NCBI RefSeq assembly: GCF_003261585.1
Contig: NZ_POVU01000011.1
Span: 1-64,000, forward strand
From: Acinetobacter sp. MB5
Lineage (GTDB): Bacteria; Pseudomonadota; Gammaproteobacteria; Pseudomonadales; Moraxellaceae
Length of the DNA: 64,000 bases
Reading direction: 5' to 3'
A program made the translations under genes and the position numbers. Below are positions 9,106 to 18,077 of the stretch, piece after piece; positions within the stretch are counted from its first letter, which is position 1, and each line of letters opens with the position of its first letter. The notes under the pieces are model-generated. The model saw only the letters and a list, made by a program, of their open reading frames with translations, was not told the DNA's origin and did no database searches.

Positions 9106-10194
9106 TTATTTTGGTAGGGATCCTTCGACACCTTTCACGTAAAAATTCATTTTACTTAAAGTATCATCGGAAAGTCTGCGGCCTTTGGCAACCACTACAG
9201 CACCTGCTTGGTTATAGATTGGCCCATCGAACGGATGTTTCTGACCTTTATGAATCGCATCACGCACAGCCAATGCTTTGGCTTTTAAAGGTGCAGGTAC
9301 GGCTGGGCCAAAGTTTTCGATGTCGATCGCACCTTGTGGTACACCCCACCAGATTTTGCTTGGTTTCCAAGTTTTATTGGCAATCTGGTTTAACAGCGGC
9401 ACATAGATTTTTTCCCAGTGAATCACAGAAGCTGCCAATTGGGCTTTTGCACCGAACTTGCTCATGTCTGAATCCCAGCCAAAAGCATAAACGCCTTTTT
9501 GCTGTGCAGCCTGAACTACGGCTGGCGAGTCCGTATTTTGCATGAGGACATCCGCGCCTTGAGAAATTAAAGCCAATGCCGCGTCACGTTCTTTGCCTGG
9601 GTTAAACCATGAGTTCACCCAAATCACTTTGGTTTTGATTTTTGGATTGACGCTTTGCGCACCTAAAGTAAAGGCATCGATGTTACGCACTACTTCAGGA
9701 ATCGGGAACGACGCCACAACCCCTAACGTATTTGATTTGGTTTTGCCGCCTGCTACAACCCCGAGCAAGTATGCCCCTTCATAGGTACGAACATCGTAAG
9801 TGCCCATGTTTTTACCCATTTTGTAGCCTGTCGCATGCATAAAAATGGTGTTCGGGAACTGGCGAGCGACTTTTTCCATTTGGTTCATATAACCAAATGA
9901 TGTTCCGAAAATGACTTTATTGCCCTGCTGTGCAAGATTACGGAACACACGCTCTGCATCGGCAGTTTCAGGAACATTTTCAATATGTGATGTCGTAAAT
10001 TTACCGCCAAGTGCTTTCTCAGCTTTAATACGGCCTTGGTCATGCGAATAGGTCCAGCCGTGATCGCCCGTTGGCCCGATATAAACAAACGCTGCTTTTT
10101 CCGCAGCATGCGTTGCTTGCAAGCTACCCACACACATAGACCCGACTGCTACAACCGCTGTAGCGAGTTTTTTTAACTTCGATGAAATTGGCAT
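9106..10194 (-). CDS. BMP-family substrate-binding protein of a nucleoside-type ABC importer
   Basis: This periplasmic protein of 362 residues belongs to the PnrA/Med/BMP family, which bind purine nucleosides in studied members. It has a signal peptide with likely cleavage after THA30, and no lipobox cysteine, so it is predicted to be soluble. Family blocks include FVYIGPTGDHGWTYSHDQGR near the mature start and FWTNFG-type substitutes later (WVNSWFNPGKERDAALALI). It is first of the transporter genes, all on the minus strand. Substrate could be a nucleoside or a related base; the adjacent deaminase supports this but does not prove it. Confidence 0.87.
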   Translation of the reverse strand: MPISSKLKKLATAVVAVGSMCVGSLQATHAAEKAAFVYIGPTGDHGWTYSHDQGRIKAEKALGGKFTTSHIENVPETADAERVFRNLAQQGNKVIFGTSFGYMNQMEKVARQFPNTIFMHATGYKMGKNMGTYDVRTYEGAYLLGVVAGGKTKSNTLGVVASFPIPEVVRNIDAFTLGAQSVNPKIKTKVIWVNSWFNPGKERDAALALISQGADVLMQNTDSPAVVQAAQQKGVYAFGWDSDMSKFGAKAQLAASVIHWEKIYVPLLNQIANKTWKPSKIWWGVPQGAIDIENFGPAVPAPLKAKALAVRDAIHKGQKHPFDGPIYNQAGAVVVAKGRRLSDDTLSKMNFYVKGVEGSLPK

Positions 10195-10221
10195 TCTTGA
10201 ATTCTCCTTTAATCGTTATTC

Positions 10222-10305
10222 ATTAGCGTTCTTTCATAAGCCCTTTTCTTTCTCCCTATGGGAGAAAAATAAAGAGGGTGTAAATCGTTATGAAAGAAGC
10301 CTATT
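10222..10305. repeat. Palindromic repeat element, copy 1 (MITE-like)
   Basis: This 84-bp element has imperfect terminal inverted repeats whose cores are TTCTTTCATAA (10229-10239) and TTATGAAAGAA (10288-10298), plus an internal inverted repeat TTTCTCCC/GGGAGAAA (10249-10267). A close second copy lies at 60743-60827. It has no coding capacity. It sits in the leader or promoter region of the binding-protein gene. Confidence 0.7.
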
Positions 10306-10498
10306 CAAAATGAACCACTCACGACATCTAGACAGCATTCAAGCAATATCCATTCCATGTTAAGAACTGCGCAAAATAAATTTGATTTTTCTTACAAGAT
10401 TAAAGCGAATTTACTGCTTTTTTATAAAAAATTGCTAAACTAAATAAGCAGTTTTACATTAATAGAAACAATAATTTTCTTATTTTTTGGGGTTTTAA
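10306..10498. other. Divergent intergenic region
   Basis: This AT-rich stretch separates the binding-protein gene (minus) from the 10499 gene (plus). It should carry both promoters; I could not assign boxes. Nothing else was seen. Confidence 0.4.
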
Positions 10499-10963
10499 AT
10501 GAATCATATCACCACACTTCAACCAGCCATCATTCAAGGTGCCAAACAGCAAGTCATTGGACTATATGGTCAACAAATTACCACTGCGCCCGAACAATTT
10601 GCACCAGTGAGTGACTATCAGCAGCAATGTGTACTCGGTTTGAACATGAAAGATGCCATCGAACTTTATAATGAAAATAAAGTCCGAAAATTGGCACTGC
10701 CGCCCCTGCACTATATTGAAACACTCTTTGATGTGTTTGTTCAGGGTAGTCTGGACAGCAACTTGCTGGACGGTGCCAATGCTTTGGCACAACACTTCAT
10801 GGAAACACTCTCTGACACAGTATTTTTCCAGCTCAAATCACAGCCTTTGGCTGATCTTGATGCGGTCATCGCCGAAGTGAAAACATTCTCGTACTGGTCA
10901 CCTGTCTGGGTACTGCTTGCCAATCAATGGCATGACACCTTCAAACAAAAATGTTCTGCCTAA
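10499..10963 (+). CDS. Hypothetical protein, 154 residues
   Basis: I do not recognise a family. The product is a soluble, mostly helical-looking protein without signal peptide or membrane segment. The middle (LYNENKVRKLALPPLHYIET) is polar, and the C-terminal part has aromatic residues (YWSPVWVLLANQWHD) and one late cysteine. It stands alone: the gene on its left runs away from it and the MFS gene on its right converges on it. A hairpin at 10974-11005 follows its stop. The reading frame looks intact and normal in codon use, so I take it as real. Confidence 0.7.
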   Translation: MNHITTLQPAIIQGAKQQVIGLYGQQITTAPEQFAPVSDYQQQCVLGLNMKDAIELYNENKVRKLALPPLHYIETLFDVFVQGSLDSNLLDGANALAQHFMETLSDTVFFQLKSQPLADLDAVIAEVKTFSYWSPVWVLLANQWHDTFKQKCSA

Positions 10964-10970
10964 ACACAGA

Positions 10971-11005
10971 AAAAAAGCTCTTATCCAATGATTGATAAGA
11001 GCTTT
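10971..11005. terminator. Terminator between the 10499 gene and the MFS gene
   Basis: AAAGCTCTTATC and GATAAGAGCTTT form a 12-bp perfect stem around CAATGATT. On the minus strand a run of T follows, making it a good terminator for the MFS gene. On the plus strand the U-tract is poor. Confidence 0.8.
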
Positions 11006-11038
11006 GAATTGAATCACTTCCTTGTTTTAAATCCTGCT

Positions 11039-12256
11039 TTAAGCTTGCGATAACTCTTTATGCAGACGTGGGGTCACTTGGCTTTTAATCCAGAAGCTCA
11101 TGAAGAGTGAGAACACCACCGCACCAATCAAGAACATAAACACGGCATGATACCCCGACCAAGTGACGAGCGCACCGATAATCACTGGAGCCACAAACCC
11201 CGCCGCCATACCACCTGTATTGATAATTCCAAGACCACGACCAATTTGTTCTTGTGGCAATTTTTTCGCTGGTAATGCAATCACCAAAGCAAAGATCAAT
11301 GATTTGAACAGGTAGACAAAACCTTGAGCAATAATCACTTGAGCAATCGTTGCAGCCGAATACATTTCATACAAACCCAAGCACATCAAGATACAGCAAG
11401 GAATAATCAAACGGCGTTCTTTACCATCGAAGTATTTATTGACAATCCAACCACCTACCGCAGTCGTCAAACCTGCGATTAAAAATGGAATCGGCAACAA
11501 CCAGCCCACTGCTTTCAAATTAAGACCGCGCTCAGTCATTAAGTAAATTGGCATCCAAGTGTCCAGACCTTTATTGACAATACTGATACCGAACCACATT
11601 GCACAGATGGTCCATAAATATTTGTTTTTCAACACAAGGCTTGATGCTGTTTTGCTGTGATCCACTTGTTGGCGAACCGCTTTGCTTGAAGGTGTCAGGA
11701 AAGCAAACAAGAAAATGTAAATAAAGCCAATACCACCAATAATCATAAAGGTATTGCGCCAGTCAAATGCCAAGATCAGCGGAGCCACAATTAATGGTGC
11801 AATCATGCTGCCAATATAGTTGGATGACACCATGGCACTGGATGCATTAGAACGTGCCACACCAGAAAAATTCTCCGCAACACTTTTAAAGGACGCGGGT
11901 GGAAAACCACCTTCACCTAAACCAAACAGTAAGCGAATCACTAACAATGCCATTAAGGATTCAACCATGCCTGTCAGGATGGTAAACACCGACCACAACG
12001 CTACAGCGACTAAAATCACTTTTTTCGAGCCTATCTTATCGGCCAGCCATCCCCCAGGAATCTGCATGATGGTATAGCCAATATAGAACATACTCAGCAC
12101 TGCCCCCATCTTCACAGGAGAAATCGCCAGATCCTTAATAATATGTGTTGCACTGATACTGATTGCGGTACGGTCAATAAATGAGATACACCATCCCAAG
12201 TACAGCAAGAGAAATACCAGATATTTTCGAGCCCCAATTTTCTCGATCATCGTCAT
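11039..12256 (-). CDS. MFS transporter, anion:cation symporter type
   Basis: This 405-residue inner-membrane carrier has about 12 membrane segments. The first contains LGWCISFIDRTAISISATHI and the 2-3 loop GGWLADKIGSKKVI, typical of the ACS branch that imports small organic anions such as sugar acids. I chose the ATG at 12256 because GGAGAG lies 7 bases upstream; the open frame extends further but without a good site. It is divergent from the amidase gene and shares with it a promoter region carrying two copies of a palindrome also found before the OprD-type porin. A D-amino acid or a related carboxylate is a reasonable guess for substrate. Confidence 0.87.
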   Translation of the reverse strand: MTMIEKIGARKYLVFLLLYLGWCISFIDRTAISISATHIIKDLAISPVKMGAVLSMFYIGYTIMQIPGGWLADKIGSKKVILVAVALWSVFTILTGMVESLMALLVIRLLFGLGEGGFPPASFKSVAENFSGVARSNASSAMVSSNYIGSMIAPLIVAPLILAFDWRNTFMIIGGIGFIYIFLFAFLTPSSKAVRQQVDHSKTASSLVLKNKYLWTICAMWFGISIVNKGLDTWMPIYLMTERGLNLKAVGWLLPIPFLIAGLTTAVGGWIVNKYFDGKERRLIIPCCILMCLGLYEMYSAATIAQVIIAQGFVYLFKSLIFALVIALPAKKLPQEQIGRGLGIINTGGMAAGFVAPVIIGALVTWSGYHAVFMFLIGAVVFSLFMSFWIKSQVTPRLHKELSQA

Positions 12257-12350
12257 TGCCAGTCTCTCCATTGATTTAAAATTCGTCGTGTTCAATATCA
12301 AAATAAGTAGACTATTGCCTTTGCTCAAGCGCATTTTGCGCAACCTTTCA

Positions 12351-12365
12351 TTGCCAAAATGGCAA
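12351..12365. promoter_or_regulatory. Putative LysR-type operator, site 1 (before the MFS gene)
   Basis: TTGCCAAAATGGCAA is a perfect 6-bp inverted repeat around AAA and fits the T-N11-A pattern of LysR boxes. It ends 94 bp before the MFS start codon. A near-identical site lies at 19458-19472 before the porin operon. Confidence 0.55.
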
Positions 12366-12430
12366 GGCTTGGCCAACGAACAATACACCATCAGGACCTT
12401 ATTTCTCCTATGAAAAGACATGCACAAATG

Positions 12431-12445
12431 TTGCCAAATCAGCAA
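12431..12445. promoter_or_regulatory. Putative LysR-type operator, partial site 2 (before the amidase)
   Basis: TTGCCAAATCAGCAA keeps the left half and four of six bases of the right half of the palindrome seen at 12351 and 19458. It ends 87 bp before the amidase start codon, a distance similar to the other two sites. Confidence 0.4.
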
Positions 12446-12532
12446 TGGCGGGTTCTATTTATTCTAATTGTGAGAATCTGGAAAATGACTAAGATTTGAA
12501 GATAACGATCATGTAAACGCAGGATATTCAGC

Positions 12533-14059
12533 ATGTCCAAATCTTCAGAACTGGCGTATCTCAGCGCAGTTAAACTTAAACAACTCATTGAAACAAAACA
12601 AATCTCCCCTGTTGAACTGACCCAAACCTATATTGACCGTATTGTTGAAATTGACCCAAAAATCAATTCATTTTGCGCTAAAAATTATGAGCAGGCACTT
12701 GAAGATGCCAAGCGCCAAGAACAGCAACTCATGGCGGGACAAGCACAAGGTTTGTTGTTCGGTTTACCGATTGGGATCAAAGACTTAGAAGATACTCAAG
12801 GTTTAAATACCACCTACGGCTCAATGGCCTATCAACATTATGTCCCAAAAGCTGACAATGAACTGGTACAACGCGTGCGTAACGCAGGTGCGATTATTTT
12901 AGGCAAGACTAACGTACCTGATATGGGTGCCGGGGCCAACACCCGTAACCCTGTGTGGGGTGCAACAGGCAACCCATTTAACCCAAGTTTAAATGCGGGG
13001 GGTTCATCGGGGGGGTCAGCCGCAGCTTTGGCTGCCAGTCTTGCACCACTCTGTACAGGCTCAGATACAGGCGGTTCACTACGTATTCCTGCGGCACTCT
13101 GCGGGATTTATGGTCTACGTCCATCGGCAGGTTTAGTGCCCAGCCAGCGTAAACCGTTGGGCTGGACACCAATTTCTGTCGTCGGCCCAATGGGGCGTAA
13201 CGTGGAAGATACTTGGCTGCAACTGGCGGCAACCATCGGTTTATCTAAAAATGATCCACTCAGTTACGATGCGCACATGCCTGCTGACATTCGTGACCTC
13301 CCACCGATTGATCTGTCTAAACTGCGCGTAGCTTATACCGAAGACTTTGGCTGCTGCGAAGTCGATAACAACATCCGTCAGGTGTTCCGCAACAAGATTC
13401 AAAAAATTGGCAAGCTGTTCCAAAGCTGTGAAGAAATCCCGTTTAATCTGGACGATGCACACCGCTGCTTCGATGTACTCCGTGCTGAAGCATTTGTTGC
13501 AGGTCTACAAAGCACCTATGAGAAAGACCCTGATCTGCTGGGGCCAAACCCACGCATGAACTATGAAATGGGTGCGAGCATGAAATTGACCGACTGCGTC
13601 TGGGCGCAAAAAACCCAAACCCAGTATTTTAAAGATTTCCAGAAACTGTTCGATCAATACGACCTGATTTTGTCACCTGTTACGCCAGTGAGCCCTTTCT
13701 CATGGCAAAACCTGTACCTAAGCGAAGTGAATGGCAAACCGCTAGAAAATTACTACCGCTGGTTATCGTTGACTTATGTGGTGACGCTGATGACCAATCC
13801 TGCCCTGTCTTTCCCGCTCGGGCGTGATCATCTCAGTATGCCATTTGGACTGCAAATGATCGCAGGCTTCCGCGAAGACACCACCTTGCTACGTATGGCG
13901 GATGCCTTGGCACAGCACTGTGAACACGATCCTGATTTAGCACAGCCACAACTCGATCTCAGTGCATTAATGCAAACTCATACCGACTTTAAAACAGGCA
14001 TTGTCAATACCAGTCAGATCCGCAAGATTGAACACGATCAAACAGCATCTGCGGTTTAA
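12533..14059 (+). CDS. Amidase (amidase-signature family)
   Basis: This 508-residue hydrolase belongs to the amidase-signature family, which cleaves carboxamides with a Ser-cisSer-Lys triad. The triad is visible: Lys83 in GLPIGIKDLED, Ser158 in AGGSSGGSAA and Ser182 in GSDTGGSLRIPA. It is not GatA: no gatC or gatB neighbour is present and the C-terminal half differs in length. The gene is divergent from the MFS carrier and convergent with the LysR gene. In context it could release D-amino acids or organic acids from amides, but the substrate is unknown. Confidence 0.87.
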   Translation: MSKSSELAYLSAVKLKQLIETKQISPVELTQTYIDRIVEIDPKINSFCAKNYEQALEDAKRQEQQLMAGQAQGLLFGLPIGIKDLEDTQGLNTTYGSMAYQHYVPKADNELVQRVRNAGAIILGKTNVPDMGAGANTRNPVWGATGNPFNPSLNAGGSSGGSAAALAASLAPLCTGSDTGGSLRIPAALCGIYGLRPSAGLVPSQRKPLGWTPISVVGPMGRNVEDTWLQLAATIGLSKNDPLSYDAHMPADIRDLPPIDLSKLRVAYTEDFGCCEVDNNIRQVFRNKIQKIGKLFQSCEEIPFNLDDAHRCFDVLRAEAFVAGLQSTYEKDPDLLGPNPRMNYEMGASMKLTDCVWAQKTQTQYFKDFQKLFDQYDLILSPVTPVSPFSWQNLYLSEVNGKPLENYYRWLSLTYVVTLMTNPALSFPLGRDHLSMPFGLQMIAGFREDTTLLRMADALAQHCEHDPDLAQPQLDLSALMQTHTDFKTGIVNTSQIRKIEHDQTASAV

Positions 14060-14090
14060 GCTCCCCCCGCATAGCAGTCGTTCGCGGCTG

Positions 14091-15059
14091 CTATGTGTCC
14101 TGTTCTTCAGTCACCATTTCAGGCACAGCCAGTTCATCATATAAATATTCTAAAAACACCCGTGCTGCGTCAGGCAAAATTCGCCCACTCAACTTGCACA
14201 CTTCAATCGACAGTGAGTTATTTAAAATATTGTCTTTTAACGGAATCGCCTTAATCAGATTTTGATTGAGATAAGATTTTAAAACCAGTTCGGTCGAGAG
14301 CGTGACACCACCTGCCAGTACATAAGATAAAATTGCGCTAATAGTATTGGAGGTAAAAATTGGCTCAATCACCCCGCCCTGATGACTGCAACGCACATCA
14401 AACACATCACGCAGCACAATGCCACGCGGTGGCAATGCCAAACGTACCGTTTCAAGCAGCGGTAAAGTAATGTTTTTTCGATCCGCCAGTTCATGCTGCG
14501 GGGTAACAATACAGTAAATCGGGGCATTTAAACGGTGCAGCACAGAAATATCCGACTGCGGCACATGATTAAAAGTCACGCCAATATCGGCTGTGCCATC
14601 TTTAAGCTGTTTAATGACATTTTTACCGCTATCGGCATGCAGAAACACTTGAATACCAGGGTAATCTGCCTGAAATTTTGCAATAATCGAGGGTAAAAAA
14701 TCCAGTGAAAAACCTGTAGAACAGGCAATTTTAATACTGCCTTTATCCAAGCCTTTCAGTGCATTGATTTCATTAAAAACCCGCTCGCTATCCAGTTGTA
14801 ATTTCAGCGCATAGGCCGCCAAAATTTCCCCTGCCGAGGTCGGTTTCATGCCACGGGTTTTACGTTCGAACAGCAACACATTCAGATTGGATTCCAAATG
14901 GGCAATTTGCCGACTGATCGCAGATGAAGCCACATTGAGTTTAAGCGATGCCTCAGCAATTGAGCCACAGCGCACCACTTCCAAAAAATAGCGTAACGAG
15001 GTTTCCTGAAGAATTTTAGAGTTCATTGTCCAAACTCGGGTCAATCCATGATGATTCAT
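14091..15059 (-). CDS. LysR-family transcriptional regulator
   Basis: This regulator of 322 residues (311 if the ATG at 15026 is used) has an N-terminal winged helix-turn-helix (LRYFLEVVRCGSIAEASLKLNVASSAISRQIAHLE) and a C-terminal effector domain with the two-lobe LysR pattern. The start is uncertain: neither ATG has a strong ribosome binding site, and most LysR proteins begin close to the HTH, favouring 15026. It follows dsdA on the same strand after about 60 bp. It is the only regulator gene in the cluster, so it is the best candidate to bind the shared 15-bp palindromes. Confidence 0.88.
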   Translation of the reverse strand: MNHHGLTRVWTMNSKILQETSLRYFLEVVRCGSIAEASLKLNVASSAISRQIAHLESNLNVLLFERKTRGMKPTSAGEILAAYALKLQLDSERVFNEINALKGLDKGSIKIACSTGFSLDFLPSIIAKFQADYPGIQVFLHADSGKNVIKQLKDGTADIGVTFNHVPQSDISVLHRLNAPIYCIVTPQHELADRKNITLPLLETVRLALPPRGIVLRDVFDVRCSHQGGVIEPIFTSNTISAILSYVLAGGVTLSTELVLKSYLNQNLIKAIPLKDNILNNSLSIEVCKLSGRILPDAARVFLEYLYDELAVPEMVTEEQDT

Positions 15060-15076
15060 CCATCTTAAAAGATTGT

Positions 15077-15108
15077 TGCTGCACGCAGAAGCTTTTCTAC
15101 GCGCAGCA
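15077..15108. repeat. Imperfect inverted repeat between lysR and dsdA
   Basis: TGCTGC...GCAGCA arms with further pairing (ACGCAGAAG against CTACGCG with mismatches) form a hairpin just after the dsdA stop. There is no U-tract on the minus strand, so it is at best a partial terminator. Confidence 0.35.
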
Positions 15109-15121
15109 GTGATCGATTAAG

Positions 15122-16459
15122 TTAAGAAAAAGCCGTGCCTTGTGCTAAATATTTTTGCATTTCAGCTTCAGGCACCATACCACCACCCGTTGCCCAGACC
15201 AAATGAGTGGCATTCTGTAATTGTTGTGCTGAGAAATGTTGCGCGTCCAGATAATCCTGCGCCTGTGATACCACGACTGCGCCGTACATACCTGCCAAAG
15301 CCGAAGGTTCCAGTTGAATGTCCTCAACATCACTGAGTAAACGTAACATATCATACAGACGTTGGTCATCGAGAGTGTAATAGCCATCAATCAAACGCTG
15401 CATGGCACGCCCCACAAACCCCGACGCACGCCCCACCGCCAGACCATCGGCAGCAGTCAGGTTATCAATGCCCAAATCCTGTACTGAAATTGCATCATGT
15501 AAACCTGTATGCACACCCAGCAACATACACGGTGAATGGGTTGGCTCAGCAAAGAAACAATGCACATGATCGCCAAAAGCCAGTTTCAATCCAAACGCCA
15601 CACCACCAGGGCCACCACCGACCCCGCAAGGCAAATACACAAACAGCGGATGCTCCGCATCGACCACAAGATTTTTTTGCTGGAACTGCTGTTTTAAGCG
15701 TTCGCCTGCCACGGCATAACCCAAGAACAATGTCCGTGAATTTTCATCATCAATAAAAAAGCACTGCGGATCTTGAGCCGCTAAAGCACGCCCCTGCTCC
15801 ACAGCCACACCATAGTCCTGTTCGTATTCAACCACGGTCACGCCGTTGGCACGCAACTTGTCTTTTTTCCATTGACGGGCATCTGCCGACATGTGCACCG
15901 TGACGCGAAAGCCCATTTTGGCACTCATGATGCCAATCGACATCCCTAAATTGCCTGTTGAACCGACTGCAATCGCATACTGGCTAAAGAACTGTTGAAA
16001 TTCAGGCGTATATAACTTGCGATAATCATCTTCAAAACTCAGCAATCCAGCCTCCAGTGCCAGTTTTTCAGCATGTGCCAACACTTCATAAATGCCACCA
16101 CGCGCCTTGATCGAACCCGAAATCGGTAAATGGCTGTCCAGTTTTAACCAAAGTTGCCCAAAAATCTCTTGCTGAGATTGCTGTTGCAAAGCGTGTTGCA
16201 TCGCAGGAATTGCCACACATTCCGACTCGATTTTGCCTTGTGTCGCTTCAAGTTCAGGAAATGCCAACATCAGATACGGCGCAAAACGCTGTAAACGGGC
16301 ATGTGCCTGTGCCACATCTTCTGCGGTCAAGCCAACGTCCGCTAGTGCCACATCCAAGGTGGTGCTGGCAGGGTTAAACCACACCGTTTCTTCTAAATTC
16401 TGTAGCTGTTTCAGCAACGGATACTCGGCAATAAGTTGATCGATTTGAATAGGTTGCAT
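15122..16459 (-). CDS. dsdA: D-serine dehydratase (D-serine ammonia-lyase)
   Basis: DsdA is a cytoplasmic PLP enzyme that eliminates water from D-serine to give 2-aminoacrylate, which becomes pyruvate and ammonia. The 445-residue protein matches DsdA throughout: FNPASTTL near the N-terminus, the PLP lysine at 118 in SGSIKARGG, the phosphate-binding loop [10 protein letters not shown], and [20 protein letters not shown]. The gene follows the DadA-like gene by 18 bp. The usual DsdC/DsdX neighbours of enterobacteria are missing; a different LysR regulator, carrier and porin take their place. The RidA homologue two genes upstream fits its reactive product. Confidence 0.95.
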   Translation of the reverse strand: MQPIQIDQLIAEYPLLKQLQNLEETVWFNPASTTLDVALADVGLTAEDVAQAHARLQRFAPYLMLAFPELEATQGKIESECVAIPAMQHALQQQSQQEIFGQLWLKLDSHLPISGSIKARGGIYEVLAHAEKLALEAGLLSFEDDYRKLYTPEFQQFFSQYAIAVGSTGNLGMSIGIMSAKMGFRVTVHMSADARQWKKDKLRANGVTVVEYEQDYGVAVEQGRALAAQDPQCFFIDDENSRTLFLGYAVAGERLKQQFQQKNLVVDAEHPLFVYLPCGVGGGPGGVAFGLKLAFGDHVHCFFAEPTHSPCMLLGVHTGLHDAISVQDLGIDNLTAADGLAVGRASGFVGRAMQRLIDGYYTLDDQRLYDMLRLLSDVEDIQLEPSALAGMYGAVVVSQAQDYLDAQHFSAQQLQNATHLVWATGGGMVPEAEMQKYLAQGTAFS

Positions 16460-16477
16460 AACAGATTTCGCTCTTGA

Positions 16478-17728
16478 TTAAACTGCAATTCGGTTCGGTG
16501 AAAAAATATTTGGATCTGCAGTGAGTTGGACGTGCCCTATCATCATTTCCGCCAATAAACGTCCACTGGCCGCACCCAAAGTAAAACCTTGGTGTCCGTG
16601 CCCAAAGTTAAACCACAGCCCTTTGTGTCGTGGCGCCGCACCAATATACGGTTTCATATCGACACTACACGGGCGGCGACCCAGCCATGCAGGACTTGGT
16701 AAAGCTTCACCCAAGTCCAGCCAGTCACGGGCACGTTGCTGGGTTTTCTCCAGTTGCACAGGGGTTGCAGGTGCAGAAAAATGTGCAAACTCCGCACCCG
16801 TAGTCAGGCGGGTACCTTTTTTCATCGGGGCAAGCACATAGCCATATTCGGCATCGAGCATCGGACGGGTCAACTGACTACCCTGCGTATAATGTTGATG
16901 ATAACCACGTTTCACAAATAACGGATTGTCATAACCCAGTTCGCTAATAAATTTCGATGACCACGGGCCGAGTGCAACAACAACATCTGGCGCAGTGAAC
17001 GTCTGTCCATCGGTTTGGACTTGCCATGCATGATCTTGCTGTTTGAGTTGCTGAATCTGAGCTTGAACCATCGTGCCGCCGAGTTGTTCAAACAATCGTG
17101 CATAACGCTGTACCAGTTCACCGGGTTCAATCACACTCCACGGCTGTGTCCAGTGAATCCCGCCAAGTAAAGGATGATCAGCTTTCAAATTTGGCTCAAG
17201 TTGACTGATTTGACTGGCATTGAGAATCTGACTCGGTACGCCATAACGCTGCTGACGGTGCTCGGCATCCCGAATCCCGTCTTGCAAGGCTGCTTCACTA
17301 CGATACAACTGAATCCAGCCATTTTTTAAAATCAGATCTTCCGCCTGTGCCTGAGCAATCAATTGCTGATGCTCTGCCAGTGCCACCCGAATCAGCACAG
17401 CATAATCTTTCGAAATCGCCTGATGGGTTTCTGGACTAGAATTACGCCAGTATTTCAACAATGGCGCAGCATATTCAGGCAAGGCATTTAAGTGATAATT
17501 CACCGCGCTGTCTTGTTTCAGCGCAACTTTAAACAAGCTTGCCCATTCACGCGGAAACGCATACGGCTCAACGGCTTCACTCTGGATAATCCCAGCATTG
17601 CCATAGGAAGTTTCTGTGCCCGGCGCGGACTGGTCAATCACCGTAACCGTATAGCCTTGCTGTTGCAAATGGATTGCGGTGCAAATTCCGACCATGCCTG
17701 CACCTAGCACCAAAACTTCTTTAGACAT
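16478..17728 (-). CDS. FAD-dependent D-amino acid dehydrogenase/oxidase (DadA-like)
   Basis: This 416-residue flavoprotein of the DAO family probably oxidises D-amino acids to 2-oxo acids and ammonia. The N-terminus has the dinucleotide-binding motif GAGMVG (residues 9-14) with an acidic residue at the end of strand two. The C-terminal FAD contact GRRPCSVDMKPYIGAAP and FGHGHQGFTLGAASGRLLAEM are typical of DadA-like enzymes. It is three bases from ridA and 18 bp from dsdA. Electrons would enter the respiratory chain if it is a true dehydrogenase. The exact substrate (D-alanine or a broader range) cannot be decided, so I give no symbol. Confidence 0.85.
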   Translation of the reverse strand: MSKEVLVLGAGMVGICTAIHLQQQGYTVTVIDQSAPGTETSYGNAGIIQSEAVEPYAFPREWASLFKVALKQDSAVNYHLNALPEYAAPLLKYWRNSSPETHQAISKDYAVLIRVALAEHQQLIAQAQAEDLILKNGWIQLYRSEAALQDGIRDAEHRQQRYGVPSQILNASQISQLEPNLKADHPLLGGIHWTQPWSVIEPGELVQRYARLFEQLGGTMVQAQIQQLKQQDHAWQVQTDGQTFTAPDVVVALGPWSSKFISELGYDNPLFVKRGYHQHYTQGSQLTRPMLDAEYGYVLAPMKKGTRLTTGAEFAHFSAPATPVQLEKTQQRARDWLDLGEALPSPAWLGRRPCSVDMKPYIGAAPRHKGLWFNFGHGHQGFTLGAASGRLLAEMMIGHVQLTADPNIFSPNRIAV

Positions 17729-17731
17729 TGC

Positions 17732-18067
17732 TTATCCTTTTTTGGCAATCACAGTAATTTCAATTTTTGCATCAATCACCAAACCCGCAATCACGGTGGT
17801 TCTGACAGGATAAGGCTGTGCAAAAAAACGTTCATAAACTTGGTTAAATGCCACAAAATCCGATTTATCGGTCAAATACACCATCACACTGACCACATCA
17901 TTTAAACTGGCTGACTGCTGTGACAAAGTCTGTGCAATCTTATTCAGCACCAATTCCGTTTGTGCTTCAATACCTTCGGGAATCGTGCCATCGGCATTTA
18001 AAGGCACTTCACCTGACAAGAAAATAAATCCATGACTTTCAACGGCTTTAGAAAATGGAAGTTGCAT
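17732..18067 (-). CDS. RidA/YjgF-family enamine/imine deaminase
   Basis: Rid proteins form trimers that hydrolyse reactive enamines and imines such as 2-aminoacrylate. The 111-residue protein has the family features SGEVPLNADGTI, AQTELVLNKI, the Arg89 in the position of the catalytic arginine (YPVRTTV) and the terminal KIEITVIA strand. It lies between the porin and the DadA-like gene in one tight operon (gaps of 10 and 3 bp). Its substrates are ready at hand: DsdA releases aminoacrylate and amino acid oxidases release imines. It may be a Rid2-7 type specialised for D-amino acid breakdown rather than housekeeping RidA. Confidence 0.88.
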   Translation of the reverse strand: MQLPFSKAVESHGFIFLSGEVPLNADGTIPEGIEAQTELVLNKIAQTLSQQSASLNDVVSVMVYLTDKSDFVAFNQVYERFFAQPYPVRTTVIAGLVIDAKIEITVIAKKG

Positions 18068-18077
18068 CTGTTTTATC

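Noticed and set aside
9102..9545. 147-codon plus-strand frame
   Set aside because: It is antisense to the BMP binding protein gene and starts inside that gene's end.
10222..10305. Complete insertion sequence
   Set aside because: The element has inverted ends but no transposase gene; only the non-coding repeat can be claimed.
14070..14095. Hairpin CATAGCAG/CTGCTATG as terminator between the amidase and lysR
   Set aside because: It has no U-tract on either strand and overlaps the lysR stop, so I cannot support it as an intrinsic terminator.
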